Assembly (NCBI GenBank): GCA_007693855.1
Contig: RECU01000011.1
Location: forward strand, 1 to 64,000
DNA from: Gammaproteobacteria bacterium
GTDB lineage: Bacteria > Pseudomonadota > Gammaproteobacteria > Steroidobacterales > PWYM01
Direction of reading: 5' to 3'
DNA: 64,000 bases
The position numbers and the translations under genes are program-made. Shown here piece after piece: positions 35,056 through 47,600 of this stretch. The notes below the pieces were generated by a model, which was given only the letters and a program-made list of their open reading frames with translations, made no database searches and was not told where the DNA came from. Numbering within the stretch: the stretch's first letter is position 1; every line of letters starts with the position of its first letter.

Positions 35056-35946
35056 ATGCACGATCACCCCTCGCCCTTTCAGGTGTCGCTACAGCCGCCA
35101 CGGCCGCTGCCGCCAGTACTGGTCAGCGCCCGCGCCAACGTCCTGCTGTTTCTTGCCGTGACGTTTGGCTGGAGCTGGTCTTGGCTGCTGCTTGGGGGGC
35201 AGGGCGCGGCGCATGCGGGGGAGGGCCCGTGGCTGTTCATTGCCCTGCTGGGGCCCGCTGTTGGCGGGTTCACTGCGGTCATCAGTGAACAGGGCAGGCG
35301 CGGTGCGGGCCTGCTGTTGCGGCGGCTGGCACCCCTGGATCTCGGTTGGGGGATGTGGCTGCTGGCACTGTATGCGGTCGTGCCTCTGGCGGTGCTGATG
35401 GTGCTTGTCGCCAGCCCAGGGCATACCCGCGATGCGATTGGCAGCGCCTCGCTGCTGTTTTTCCTGCCGCTGGTGGCCGCGTTCTCGCTGCTGCCACGGC
35501 CGATCGGGGTCGAGTTCGGCTTTCGCGGCGTGCTGCTGCCGCTGTGCCTGACGCGCTATCCTCCGCTGCTTGCCGCCCTCTGGGTCGGCCTGCTGTGGAC
35601 GCTCTGGTTCGCGCCCCTGTGGCGCGTGGGCGCTGGCGATGCGGGGATGCCCTCGCTGTCGCTGTTTCTGACCGTGCACGCCGTGGCACTGATCTCGATG
35701 TCCATCGTCCTGACGCTGCTCTACCTGCGCACCGGCGGCAGCCTCGGTCTCTCGATCATGGTGCACGCCGCGCTCAATGCCGCCGTGCTGCCGTTCCAGG
35801 CGCTGGCCAATCGCGAGCTGCTGGCCCTGCCACCGGTAATGCCCCATGCGCTGGCGCTGGCCCTGACCGCGCTCGCGCTGTGGCTGTTCTTCCGCTGGCG
35901 CGATCGCCGTGCCGCGCCGCTCAGCCCTGAGGCGTCAGCACACTAA
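35056..35946 (+). CDS. CPBP-family membrane protein with degenerate protease motifs
   Basis: The 296-residue protein has seven or eight hydrophobic helices in the arrangement of CPBP/Abi intramembrane proteases. The first motif normally has EExxxR but here reads VEFGFR (152-157), losing the first Glu. The second normally has a His after Trp but here reads LWFAPLW (Phe185). The third, with His237 and Asn241 (VHAALN), is kept. Loss of two of the key residues suggests a non-catalytic scaffold or altered mechanism. Its last 26 bases overlap the convergent APH/P-loop gene. Confidence 0.75.
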   Translation: MHDHPSPFQVSLQPPRPLPPVLVSARANVLLFLAVTFGWSWSWLLLGGQGAAHAGEGPWLFIALLGPAVGGFTAVISEQGRRGAGLLLRRLAPLDLGWGMWLLALYAVVPLAVLMVLVASPGHTRDAIGSASLLFFLPLVAAFSLLPRPIGVEFGFRGVLLPLCLTRYPPLLAALWVGLLWTLWFAPLWRVGAGDAGMPSLSLFLTVHAVALISMSIVLTLLYLRTGGSLGLSIMVHAALNAAVLPFQALANRELLALPPVMPHALALALTALALWLFFRWRDRRAAPLSPEASAH

Positions 35947-37480
35947 GGCCAAGCCGCGCGGCCAGCGCCGCCCCGTCCGGTGGCTGGCAGGTATCGACGG
36001 TGACGGCCAACGCCTGTTCCCCGGGGTCGAGCGGGTCACGCTCGCGCTGCTGCTGCCGCAGCACGCGCAGGTCGGCTTCGGAGGCATCGTCGCCGTGGCG
36101 ATGGCGCGTCTCGATGCGGGCCTGCAGGACCTCCTCTGGCGCCTGGCAGTCGAGGATGCGTACGGCCACACCCAGGCGGCGGCCGAGGTCGACAAAGACC
36201 TGGCGTTCGGCGCGCCTGAGGAAGGTGGCGTCCGCGATGGCCGGTCGTCCCGCCGCGATCACCTGGCGACAGGCCGCCGCCACCCGAGCATAGGTGCGTG
36301 CGGTCCATTCGGCCGTGTAGCCGGCGTCGCTGCCCAGCAGTCCGGGGGCCTGCTCGGTCAGCAGCCGACGGCGTTCCACGTCCGTGCGCACCCGCACCGC
36401 GCCGCAGGCGCCCACCAGGGTGGCCGCCAGGGTGCTCTTGCCGGAGCCGGACAGGCCATGGGTGAGGATCAGCGTCCCCGGTCGGACCCTGAGCGCCGCC
36501 TGGGCCAGCGCCAGGTACTCGCTCAGTTGGCGCCGGGCGTCGCGACCCTCGCCCAGTGCGGCGACCTTGGCGCGCACCATCGCGCGATAGGCGATGAACA
36601 GAGGCAGCAGCGGCAAGGCGGCGTAGTCGCCGCAGCGCTCCAGCCAGGCGTCCAGCAGTTCGGCGGCCAGCCCGGGGTGCCCCCGGGCCGTGAAATCCAT
36701 CAGCGCGAAGGCCAGCTCGTTCAGCACGTCGTTGGTGCGCAGGGCTTCGCTGAATTCGATGCAGTCGAACACGCGCACGCGGCCGTCCAGCAGCAGCAGG
36801 TTGCCGGCGTGCAGGTCGCCATGCCCGCGGCGCAGCCGGCCGGCGCGCTGGCGGGCGTCGAGCAGTCCGGCGTACCGGGCGAGCTGGCCACGCGTGGCCG
36901 CCGCGACTGCGCCGATGGCAATGCGATGCCGAGCCTCGGGTGCACACTGTTGGATCGCCGTGAAATTGTCCTCACACTGGCGAGTGAGTGCCCGCGCTGC
37001 ACCGCCGCCGGTGACCACGGCGTCGCAGTCGGCCTGGAAGTCCGCCAGTTCCTGTCCCAGGCGCCGGATCATTGCAGCGTCGACCCGCCCCTCGGTCAGC
37101 GCCTGCGGCAACTCGGCGCCGGCGGGGAAGCGTCGCATGTGCACGCATACCTCGATGGCGGGCAGGGCATCCAGCCGGGGAGCCTCCTGTGTCCCGCCGA
37201 TGCGGCGCACGCCGAGGTAGAACTCGGGCAGCAGCCGCCGGTTGAGCTCGACCTCGCGCGCACAGGCGGTCTCACGCTGGGACAGGCTGCTGAAGTCGAG
37301 GAAGCCCAGGTCGACGGGTTTCTTGAACTTCCAGGCCTCGCGCTCGCCCAGCACGATGATCGAGATGTGGGTTTCGATCGGTGTCGCCACCGTGGCCGGC
37401 GGGCCGAAGCTGCCTGCGGCTACCAGCCGCGCGATCAACTCGCGCAGCGCAGCGACAGCTACGGGCTCAGGTTCTGACAT
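35921..37480 (-). CDS. Bifunctional aminoglycoside-phosphotransferase-like and P-loop kinase protein
   Basis: GGAGG five bases upstream fixes the ATG at 37480 and gives 519 residues. The N-terminal half has the APH-like kinase signature GHGDLHAGNLLLLDGR and VFDCIEF, with the ATP-site Lys in WKFKKPVDLGF. The C-terminal third carries a Walker A motif GLSGSGKST and a zeta-toxin/gluconate-kinase-like nucleotide fold. This fusion occurs in many proteobacteria, and its substrates are unknown. It overlaps the CPBP gene by 26 bases on the opposite strand and is divergent from the DUF1622 gene. Confidence 0.88.
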   Translation of the reverse strand: MSEPEPVAVAALRELIARLVAAGSFGPPATVATPIETHISIIVLGEREAWKFKKPVDLGFLDFSSLSQRETACAREVELNRRLLPEFYLGVRRIGGTQEAPRLDALPAIEVCVHMRRFPAGAELPQALTEGRVDAAMIRRLGQELADFQADCDAVVTGGGAARALTRQCEDNFTAIQQCAPEARHRIAIGAVAAATRGQLARYAGLLDARQRAGRLRRGHGDLHAGNLLLLDGRVRVFDCIEFSEALRTNDVLNELAFALMDFTARGHPGLAAELLDAWLERCGDYAALPLLPLFIAYRAMVRAKVAALGEGRDARRQLSEYLALAQAALRVRPGTLILTHGLSGSGKSTLAATLVGACGAVRVRTDVERRRLLTEQAPGLLGSDAGYTAEWTARTYARVAAACRQVIAAGRPAIADATFLRRAERQVFVDLGRRLGVAVRILDCQAPEEVLQARIETRHRHGDDASEADLRVLRQQQRERDPLDPGEQALAVTVDTCQPPDGAALAARLGLSVLTPQG

Positions 37481-37534
37481 GCTCACCTCCGCTGTTCTAC
37501 CATGCAGGCCTGTCGTCGACTACCGGAGAGTACC

Positions 37535-37924
37535 GTGGACGCTTTCAGGGAATTCATGGGCGCCGTGGGGCTGCTGATCGAGGCTTTCGGCGTACTCTTG
37601 ATCCTCATCGGCATGCTCATCGCGACTGCGCGATTTCTGTTTCGTCGCCAGGCCACGCACGCCGAAAGCTACCAGTGCTATCGACAGGATGTCGGCCGGT
37701 CGATTCTGCTGGGGCTGGAGTTCCTCATTGCCGGTGACATCATCCACACCGTCGCGGTGAGGCCCACACTGGAGAGTGTGGCGGTGCTCGGGTTCATCGT
37801 GCTGATCCGCGTGCTGCTCGGGATTGCCCTGCACCTGGAAATCGAGGGACGCTGGCCCTGGCAGCCGCCCCATGGCGAGCCACTGCTGACCCCACCGACC
37901 GCCGAAGACACGCGCAAGCCCTGA
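37535..37924 (+). CDS. DUF1622 membrane protein
   Basis: A GTG start at 37535 preceded by CGGAGAG gives 129 residues; an ATG start at 37502 lacks this site. Three hydrophobic segments (about 10-32, 58-74 and 84-102) and the conserved LGLEFLIAGDIIHTV stretch match DUF1622. These are small inner-membrane proteins of unknown function. It ends 15 bases from the stop of the convergent uup. Confidence 0.85.
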   Translation: MDAFREFMGAVGLLIEAFGVLLILIGMLIATARFLFRRQATHAESYQCYRQDVGRSILLGLEFLIAGDIIHTVAVRPTLESVAVLGFIVLIRVLLGIALHLEIEGRWPWQPPHGEPLLTPPTAEDTRKP

Positions 37925-37939
37925 CGGCCTGCCTGCGCC

Positions 37940-39871
<1,932 letters not shown>

Positions 39872-39976
39872 GGCCTGTGGATTATAGCGCCGGTCTTCCG
39901 GCGATCCCGGGAATCCGGCATGGTGACGGTTCGAGCCACCGGATGTTCAGGCCACGCGATGACAGGATACGAGTGA

Positions 39977-41014
39977 ATGAACGAGGCGACACTGATCTGG
40001 CTGGGGATTGTGCTTTGTGTGAGCCAGTCGGCAACGCTCTCCGGGCTCAATCTCGCCGTCTTTTCCATCAGTCGTCTGCGCCTGGAGGTGGGCGCCAGCC
40101 AGGGTGACCGGCGAGCGCTGCGCGTGCTCGCGCTGCGGGAAAATGCCAATTTCACGCTGGTCACGATTCTCTGGGGCAACGTTGCCGTCAATGTGCTGCT
40201 GACCCTGCTGGCCGAGTCGGTACTTGCCGGGGTGGCGGCCTTCCTGTTCTCCACGGTGGTCATCACCTTTGTCGGTGAGATCATCCCGCAGGCCTATTTC
40301 ACGCGCCATGCCCTGCGGGTGGCCTCGCTGCTGTCGCCGGTGCTGCGCGTCTATCAGTGCCTGCTATGGCCGGTGGCGTGGCCGGTGGCAAAGGTGCTCG
40401 ACCGCCTGATCGGGCCGGAGGGCATCCCCTGGCTGCGCGAGCGCGAGCTTCGCGACCTGCTGCGCCAGCACGCCGAGGCCGGCACCGAGGTCGGTCCCGT
40501 GGAGGCTCGAGGGGCGATCAATTTTCTCGCGCTCGATGATGTTCCTGCTGTGCGCGAGGGCGAACCGTTGGCCCCTGACAGCGTCATCGAACTGCCGTTC
40601 GTGGCCGGTCGGCCGGTGTTCCCGGCGTTCTCGCGTGATCCGGACGATCCGTTCCTGAGGCGGCTCGCCGCCTCCGGCAAGAAGTGGCTGGTACTGGTTG
40701 ACGAGACCGCTCGCCCGCGCTTCGTACTCAACAGTCATCGGGCATTGCGCGAAGCGCTGCTCGCTGACCAGCCGCCAGACCTGGCCAGGTTGATCCATCG
40801 GGCTCTGGTCATCGACGACCCGGCCGAGCCGCTGGGCCGTGCGCTCACCCGGCTCAGCGTGCGCCCGGAACACGCTGAGGACAACGTCATCGACGAGGAT
40901 CTGATTGTGCTGTGGAGCGAGGGGGAGCGGCGGATCATCACCGGCTCCGACATCCTCGGGCGCCTGTTGCACGGCATCGTGCGCCAGGCGGCGCCAGCGC
41001 CGGGTCAGCTGTAG
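39977..41014 (+). CDS. DUF21 (CNNM/CorB-like) membrane protein with CBS-like C-terminal part
   Basis: The 345-residue product has an N-terminal DUF21 domain of four helices; the third is flanked by FVGEIIPQAYFTRHA, the conserved Pro/Glu segment of CNNM and CorB Mg2+ exporters. The C-terminal half (about 180-335) is weakly like a CBS pair (PVFPAFSRDP, LVLVDETARPRFVL). The family moves Mg2+ or Co2+ and is inner-membrane. The last 10 bases overlap aceK, which is convergent. Confidence 0.85.
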   Translation: MNEATLIWLGIVLCVSQSATLSGLNLAVFSISRLRLEVGASQGDRRALRVLALRENANFTLVTILWGNVAVNVLLTLLAESVLAGVAAFLFSTVVITFVGEIIPQAYFTRHALRVASLLSPVLRVYQCLLWPVAWPVAKVLDRLIGPEGIPWLRERELRDLLRQHAEAGTEVGPVEARGAINFLALDDVPAVREGEPLAPDSVIELPFVAGRPVFPAFSRDPDDPFLRRLAASGKKWLVLVDETARPRFVLNSHRALREALLADQPPDLARLIHRALVIDDPAEPLGRALTRLSVRPEHAEDNVIDEDLIVLWSEGERRIITGSDILGRLLHGIVRQAAPAPGQL

Positions 41015-42804
41015 CGTGAGGGTGGCGGCCCCTCAGGGCGCCGGGGGAGCCGCGGGGCGTAGAGGTCCGGGCCACGGTGTTCGACCCATGAGCGCGGCTG
41101 ATACGGCAGGACCTCGGGCATCTCGCCCGCGAGCAGGCTTGCCTTGAGCGTGCGCCAGTATTCGGCGGTCAGCAGATCGCCATGGTGTTCCATGAACGCC
41201 TCGCGATGGCTGTCGCGAAACCCAAGAAATTCCACAAACTGCTCAGGGAAGACGTCGTTGGGCCCGACGTAGAACCAGGCCTCGGCGCGCATCTCGTCCT
41301 CGAGCGAGCTTGCCACCGGAAGATCGCGGAACTTGCATTCGGTCACCAGGCAGAGTTCGTCGTAGTCGTAGAAGATCACCCGGCCATGCCGGGTGACGCC
41401 GAAGTTCTTGAGCAGCAGGTCGCCGGCGAAAATGTTGGTGCGCGAGAGGTCGCGGATGGCCTGTCCGTAGTCGATCGCCGCCAGCCGGCCCTGCGCCTCG
41501 TCCACCTCCTGCAGATAGAGATTCAAGGGGCGCAGCTGTCGTTCGATGTAGAGGTGATCGATGACCAACGTGTCGCCTTCCAGTCGGCAGGTTTGACCGG
41601 CGTTCTCCAGCAGGTCCTCCAGCAGTTCCGGGGCGAAGCGATCGCGCGCGAATTCCAGGCGGCGGAACTCCTGGGCATCGACCAGTCGCCCGGCGCGGTC
41701 ATGGCGGAACACCAGCTGGTATTTCCCCTTGACCTCCTCGCGGGTCATGGACTTCGGATAGGCGAAGCGGTCGCGGATGACCTTGAACACCACATCGTAA
41801 GAGGGCAGGGTGAAGACGATCATCACCATGCCGACATCGCCTGCGGCATGCACGTAGCGATCCGAGGAGGTCTCGGCATGGCGGACCAGCGAGCGGTAGC
41901 GCTCCGTCTTGCCCTGTTTGGCCCGCCCCAGCACCGTGTAGATCTCGTCGATGGGCTTGCGCGGCAGCAGCCGCTTGAGAAACACCACCGCGGCGCCCAC
42001 GGTCTTGAGATCGACGTGGAAATAGGAGCGGGTAAAGGAGAACAGCATGCTCACATCGTTCTCCGACATGATCACGGCATCCACCACGATGCCCTCGTCG
42101 CTGTTCTTCAGGGCGAGCACCAGTGGATAAAGAAATCCCCGCCCGGTCATGCAGCCGACCAGATAGGCCCGCGTCGGCTGGTAGAACACCGGCTTCAGCA
42201 GTTCGATGCTCTCGATGCGACGGGTTTCCCCCATCGCGCCGAGAAAGGCCTCGATCTCCGCGCTGATATAGCGCACGCTGCGGTCGGTGTTGCGATAGGG
42301 TACGCGGAAGCGGAAGTCGCCCAGCACCTCGTCGAACAGGTGCTGCAGCGAGCCGCGGTTCAGGTAGACATGCTTGGCGACCGGTGTACGGGCACTGCGC
42401 GTCGGCTCCACTTCGCGGGCCACGAATTCAACTTCAGGGTCGACGCCGATGGTTTCGAACAGTCGGCGCGTGATGGAGTTGAAAAACGTCTTGAAGAACT
42501 CGCTGTCGGGATAGTTTTCGATGGCGTCGCTGTAGAGATTGCGGATCCGCGTCCATAGCGGCTTGTCCTGGGCGTGCTCCCCGAGCATGCCCATCAGTGT
42601 CGCCCGCGCACGCTTCACGCAGACGTCATAGAGCTCGATGCGTTCGACATTGTCGCGCTGCTGGCCGATGGGGTCGCGTTGTTCGAAGCGGTTGGCGGCG
42701 CGCCGGGTGATCGTGCTGAAGTGCTGGTCGTAATCGATGAAAGCCTCCATGGCAGCGCGGGCGCACCGTTGCGCCAGCCGTTCCATGGAGGCCTCCAAAG
42801 TCAT
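41005..42804 (-). CDS. aceK: Isocitrate dehydrogenase kinase/phosphatase
   Basis: The 599-residue enzyme switches isocitrate dehydrogenase on and off by phosphorylating and dephosphorylating one serine, directing isocitrate into the glyoxylate bypass. Family features are present: the N-terminal regulatory domain (about 1-300), VFKVIRDRFAYPKS with the ATP-binding Lys, DLSRTNIFAGDLLLKNFGVT and FYDYDELCLVTECKFR in the kinase core. It lies 21 bases downstream of icd on the same strand, an icd-aceK order unlike the aceBAK operon of enterics. No aceA or aceB is in the window. Confidence 0.96.
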   Translation of the reverse strand: MTLEASMERLAQRCARAAMEAFIDYDQHFSTITRRAANRFEQRDPIGQQRDNVERIELYDVCVKRARATLMGMLGEHAQDKPLWTRIRNLYSDAIENYPDSEFFKTFFNSITRRLFETIGVDPEVEFVAREVEPTRSARTPVAKHVYLNRGSLQHLFDEVLGDFRFRVPYRNTDRSVRYISAEIEAFLGAMGETRRIESIELLKPVFYQPTRAYLVGCMTGRGFLYPLVLALKNSDEGIVVDAVIMSENDVSMLFSFTRSYFHVDLKTVGAAVVFLKRLLPRKPIDEIYTVLGRAKQGKTERYRSLVRHAETSSDRYVHAAGDVGMVMIVFTLPSYDVVFKVIRDRFAYPKSMTREEVKGKYQLVFRHDRAGRLVDAQEFRRLEFARDRFAPELLEDLLENAGQTCRLEGDTLVIDHLYIERQLRPLNLYLQEVDEAQGRLAAIDYGQAIRDLSRTNIFAGDLLLKNFGVTRHGRVIFYDYDELCLVTECKFRDLPVASSLEDEMRAEAWFYVGPNDVFPEQFVEFLGFRDSHREAFMEHHGDLLTAEYWRTLKASLLAGEMPEVLPYQPRSWVEHRGPDLYAPRLPRRPEGPPPSRYS

Positions 42805-42825
42805 CCGCCTGCGCTGCCGCCGGGG

Positions 42826-44127
42826 CTAGAGCCTGTCGATCATGTGATCGGCGAACTCCGAGCACTTGACCTCGGTGGCGCCTTCCATCAGGCGGGCGAA
42901 GTCGTAGGTGACGAGCTTGCTGCCGATGGTGGCATCCATCGCCGCGATGATGCGGTCTGCCGCCTCGTCCCAGCCCAGGTGCCGGAGCATCATCTCGCCG
43001 GAGAGGATGAGCGAGCCCGGGTTGACCTTGTCCAGGTTGGCGTACTTCGGCGCGGTACCGTGGGTGGCCTCGAACACGGCGTGGCCGGTCATGTAGTTGG
43101 CATTGCCACCGGGAGCAATACCGATACCGCCGACCTGTGCGGCCAGGGCGTCCGAGAGGTAGTCACCATTGAGGTTCATGGTCGCGATGACATCGAATTC
43201 CTCGGGACGGGTCAGCACCTGCTGCAGCGTGATGTCTGCGATGGCGTCCTTGACGAGTACACGTCCGGCATCGATGGCCGCCTGCTGCTCCTCATTGGCG
43301 GCCTGGCCACCCTTGTCGGCGCGTGTCCGCTCCCACTGATCCCAGGTGTAGGTATGCTCGGCAAACTCGGTTTCCGCCAGCTGATAGCCCCAGTTGCGGA
43401 ACGCGCCCTCGGTGAACTTCATGATGTTGCCCTTGTGCACGAAGGTCACGCTCTTGCGCTTGTTGACGATCGCGTACTCGATCGCCGCCCGCACCAGCCG
43501 CTCCGTGCCCTCGCGCGACACCGGCTTCAGCCCGATACCGGAAGTCTCCGGGAAGCGGATCTTGCTGTACTCCCTGGGGAAGTGCTCCTTGAAGAGTTCC
43601 AGAAAACGCTTGTTATCGGCGCTGCCTTCCTCGAACTCGATGCCGGCGTAGATGTCCTCGGTATTCTCCCGGAAGATCACCATGTCGACGCCGCCGGGAT
43701 TGCGCACGGGCGAGGGCACGCCCTTGAACCAGCGCACCGGGCGCAGGCAGACGTAGAGGTCGAGCAGCTGGCGCAGCGCGACGTTCAGGGAACGGATGCC
43801 GCCACCGATCGGGGTCGTCAACGGCCCCTTGATCGACACCAGGTACTCGCGGCATGCGGCCACGGACTCATCCGGCAGCCAGGTGTTGAAGTGATCGTAA
43901 GCTTTCTGGCCGGCATAGATCTCCATCCAGTGGATACGCCGCTTGCCGTCGTAGGCTTTCTCCACTGCGGCGTCCAGCACCCGCACCGTGGCGCGCCAGA
44001 TGTCCGGGCCCGTGCCATCGCCCTCGATGAACGGGATGATGGGGTTGTCCGGCACCTTGAGGACCCCGTCCTCGATGGTGATCCTGGCACCGCCTTCGGG
44101 TACCTGCAGCCGGGGAGTGTCTGCCAT
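42826..44127 (-). CDS. icd: NADP-dependent isocitrate dehydrogenase
   Basis: The 433-residue enzyme converts isocitrate to 2-oxoglutarate in the TCA cycle. It has the E. coli-type sequence, with [25 protein letters not shown] where Ser113 matches the AceK-phosphorylated serine of E. coli, and [25 protein letters not shown]. Length and numbering agree with the enteric enzyme. AGGAG lies upstream of the ATG at 44127. It is followed by its own kinase/phosphatase aceK. Confidence 0.97.
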   Translation of the reverse strand: MADTPRLQVPEGGARITIEDGVLKVPDNPIIPFIEGDGTGPDIWRATVRVLDAAVEKAYDGKRRIHWMEIYAGQKAYDHFNTWLPDESVAACREYLVSIKGPLTTPIGGGIRSLNVALRQLLDLYVCLRPVRWFKGVPSPVRNPGGVDMVIFRENTEDIYAGIEFEEGSADNKRFLELFKEHFPREYSKIRFPETSGIGLKPVSREGTERLVRAAIEYAIVNKRKSVTFVHKGNIMKFTEGAFRNWGYQLAETEFAEHTYTWDQWERTRADKGGQAANEEQQAAIDAGRVLVKDAIADITLQQVLTRPEEFDVIATMNLNGDYLSDALAAQVGGIGIAPGGNANYMTGHAVFEATHGTAPKYANLDKVNPGSLILSGEMMLRHLGWDEAADRIIAAMDATIGSKLVTYDFARLMEGATEVKCSEFADHMIDRL

Positions 44128-44267
44128 GGCATGCTCCTGCTTGGTCGTTCTTATGGGTGAATGGCCCCGTCGTCGTGACCCTGTCGCGGGGTGATCTCGA
44201 TATTATCCGTCGTGCCGCTGCTCGCGACAACGCGATGCGTTGCGGCGAGAGGGGGCAGTGACGGGTT

Positions 44268-44528
44268 TCAGGCCGCGGCGGCGCTGTCGCGCTCGATTTT
44301 CTCGAAGACCACGGTAGGTCTATCACCACGACGCGAATAGTCGTGACGCCGTTGCATGTCGGCGAGGGCGCGATCACGCTCGGCTTCGGTGAAAAACCAG
44401 TGCAACTGCGCCCAATCGGTCCCCAGGACTCGGGCGAAGCTGTCTTCAGCAGGCAAGGTCACCCGGATGCCGTAGCGGCGCTCGGTATCGTAGGCACGAT
44501 TTAGATTATGGGGGTGGCAGATGTCCAT
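44268..44528 (-). CDS. Small protein of unknown function
   Basis: An ATG at 44528 gives 86 residues: MDICHPHNLNRAY, a middle YGIRVTLPAEDSFARVLG and a helical EAERDRALADMQRRHDYSR ending with a KIERDSAAAA tail. Composition and length suggest a real cytoplasmic protein. The open frame continues far upstream but there is antisense to the 1348-residue gene and not coding. No domain is recognised. It is divergent from that gene. Confidence 0.65.
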   Translation of the reverse strand: MDICHPHNLNRAYDTERRYGIRVTLPAEDSFARVLGTDWAQLHWFFTEAERDRALADMQRRHDYSRRGDRPTVVFEKIERDSAAAA

Positions 44529-44675
44529 ATACGGCCCTCGGCCAGGTCTTCTGGCGATGCTCGGCGCGGTCCAGCCGACAAGTATAGCAGTGCAGGCAGG
44601 GTGCGTCGGGCTGGTCGTCGCCGTCATCGCCGCCCAGAATAGGCAGCCCCGAGTTCTGGGTAGGTGGAGTCGAAC

Positions 44676-47600
44676 TTGAGTCGAGAGCTGTCTCCGGAAG
44701 AGTATTTCGTCGCTGGCGCGCCGCTCGCACCGGGGCGCCCCGGCTACGTCACTCGTCCCGCAGACCGTCGGCTGATCCAGGCGTTGCGCGAGGGACGCTC
44801 CTGCCATGTCTTCGCCCCGCGGCTGATGGGCAAGACCAGCCTGATGCTGCACGCCCTGCCGCAATTGCGCGAGAGCGGACGCGCGGCGATCGTGCTGGAG
44901 TTGGGGCAGCTCGGTGGGCGAGAGGGCGGCGGCGATTCCGGTCGCTGGTTCTACACCTTTGCGCATCGGGTGCTGCGCGAACTGCGGATCAAGCTGCCGC
45001 TGCAGCAGTGGTGGCAGGATCGGGTGGGCCTGACGGCGACGCAGCGGCTGGTCGAGTTTTTCCGCGAGCTGGTACTGGCCGAGACCACCGGGCAGCTGGT
45101 CGTGTTCATCGATGATCTCGAGGTGCTCGAAGGGCTGGGCTTTGCGGGCGATTTCCTCCTCAGCCTGCGCAGCTGTCTTGCCGCCGCCAGTACCGATCCG
45201 GAGTTCCGTCGCCTGAGTTTCGTGTTGCTCGGGGTGACGACACCCGCGCGCCTGACGCCTGATCCTGCGCTGGGGCCGTTCGAATTCAGCGAGTCCATCC
45301 CGCTGGAGGACTTTACCCTGGCCGAGACGGCGGCCCTGGCGGCGGGACTGCCGGTGGCTGATACGCATGCAAGAGTGCTGCTGGAGCGGGTGCACTACTG
45401 GACGTCCGGCCAGCCTTACCTGACGCAGAAGCTTTGCCGCGCACTGGCCCGCAGCGAGCTGCTCGGAAGTGGCGAAGAGGAGGTCGATCGCCTGGTGGCT
45501 GGCCGCCTGCTGAACCCCGCGGTGCTGCGCAGTGAGCCGTTGCTCGGTCACGTGGCGACGCGCCTGCAGGATCGCGCGCGCCGCCGGGCACAACTGCTCT
45601 CGCTGTACGGCCGGGTGCGCAAGGGGCTGCGGGTCCCGGTCGATCCGATGTCGCCGCTGCAGGACCGTCTGTGGCTGCTCGGTCTCGCGGTCGATGATGG
45701 TCGTGGCCGCCTCAGGCTGCGCAACCGTGTCTTCGCCGCAGCCTTTACCACACGCTGGGTGAACCAGCAGCTGCCGCTGGACTTTCGTGGCGTGGCGGCG
45801 GCGGCCGTGGTGCTCGCGCTGCTGGTTGGCATGCCCCTCTGGTACACCCAGGGGGTGCCCACGCCCCACATGGCCGTGCTGGAAGACCCCGGCGCGAGCG
45901 AGGCGGCCCTGCTGCGCCACCATCGCCGGCTACGCCGCTGGCCGGGGTACGCAGCCACCGCTGACCGTCTGCTGGCCGCTGGGCTCGAGCGCATCAGTGA
46001 GGCGAGCGATTACATCAGCGCTGTCCTCGCCGCGCGGGACACACTGCTGACGCTGCCCGGCTATACGCCATTGGCCGATGCGCTGCCCAGAAGGCATTGG
46101 CGGGGGCGGCTCGAGCATCGCATGGCGGCGGAGGATCGCGACGGCGCGCTGCTCGTGGCCTTGCAGGCGATGCTCTGGGGGGATGACGGTGCGGCAACGA
46201 CGGCGGCGCGTCTGCTCGGTGAGGATTACCCGCTGCTGCAGGCCACCCTGGTCCCTCGCGGTGGCGTGGATCAGGTCACATTCGGCAGTGAGCGCGAACT
46301 TGTCATCACCCGTCGCGGTGGCCGCGAGGTTGAGGTGTTTCGCCTGCAGGACGAGGGACCGGTCGGGATCGCCCGTCTGCAGCCGACCGGGCTGCTGCAC
46401 GAGTGGCTGGAAGAGCGTGTGCGTGTCGATCGACAGGCGCCCGCCGGCGAGATGCGGGTGCAGCTCGACGGCGTCGCGGGCGCGCCGGAGGGATGGCAGG
46501 GCTGGCTTGTCGGGCCGACGGGCGTCGAATGGCCTCTGGAGTTCTCGAGACGACCCCGGGATGAGGTCGCGCCGACTGCGGGCCCCACTGCGACTCGCCC
46601 GGTCACGGACCGCTGGGAGGCGCGCGTCGACGCCGGGACGCTGGATCGTCGTGGGGAATGGCGATTGCGGCTTGCCGGCTCGCAGCCGGGCGAGTCGGCG
46701 GGTTTCATGCAATGGCGACTGGAGTTCGGCGATGGCCGGGCGATTTCCCGGGGCTCGATGACCGATGAAGGCGCCGGGGCGCAGCCTGAGTTCGCGCCAG
46801 AGTTCACTCTGCCGCCCGTGCGCGCGACCGGTGAGGTCACTCTGCTGATGGCGCCTGGCCGGGTGGTCGCGATTCCCGATGGCCCTGGCGCACAGGGCAG
46901 CGCTGTCGTCTGGTCACTGGTCACTGGCGAGGTTCTGCAGCGCCTGGAGCTTCCGGGGGACGTGGTGCAGAGCGGTCTTGGCGCCAGCGGGCGCCGGCTG
47001 CTGCTGCGGACCCCGTTGGAACTCGTGGTGTTCGACCTCGAGCATGGCCGTAGACTGATGCGCGTGCCGATGCCGTCCGATCGGCTGGTGGCGGAGCCCG
47101 TACTCGGCACGGAGTCGACGCAAGTCGCGTGGCTGACGGGCAGCGGCGGTGGGCTGGCGCTCAGTATCCTGTCGCTGGAGGACGGCGAGCAGCTGCTCGA
47201 CGCGCTCCCGCTGGGTGCCCGGCGGACGGGACAGCCGCGCCTGGCGATCGGCCCCGGAGGCGCGACCGCCGTCGTCGCCGAAGGCCGCCGACTGCGTGTC
47301 TGGCAGTTGCCGGACGGTCGGCTGCGCGGTGATCAGGAACTCGCGTATCTGCCCGTCATGCTGGCGATCGATCCGCGTGGGGACTGGTTGGCGACTGCAG
47401 CGGCGGATGGCAGCGCGGCCTGGTATCGCTTACCCGAGCTCGGCGAAGCCCGTCAGCGGGTACGTATTGCGCCGGCCGCGCAGTGGCGCGAGCCCCCGAT
47501 GATTCTCGATGCTGCGGGTCGATCGGCCGTCGCCGCCGGCGCTGGCAGCGCGAGACTGTTGCGCCTTGCCGATGGCGCGGCACTTACGCCGGCCCTGCAC

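Noticed and set aside
44529-45923. Upstream extension of the small minus-strand gene to 551 codons
   Set aside because: The extra part is antisense to the P-loop/WD40 gene and has shadow-like composition; only the last 86 residues look like protein.
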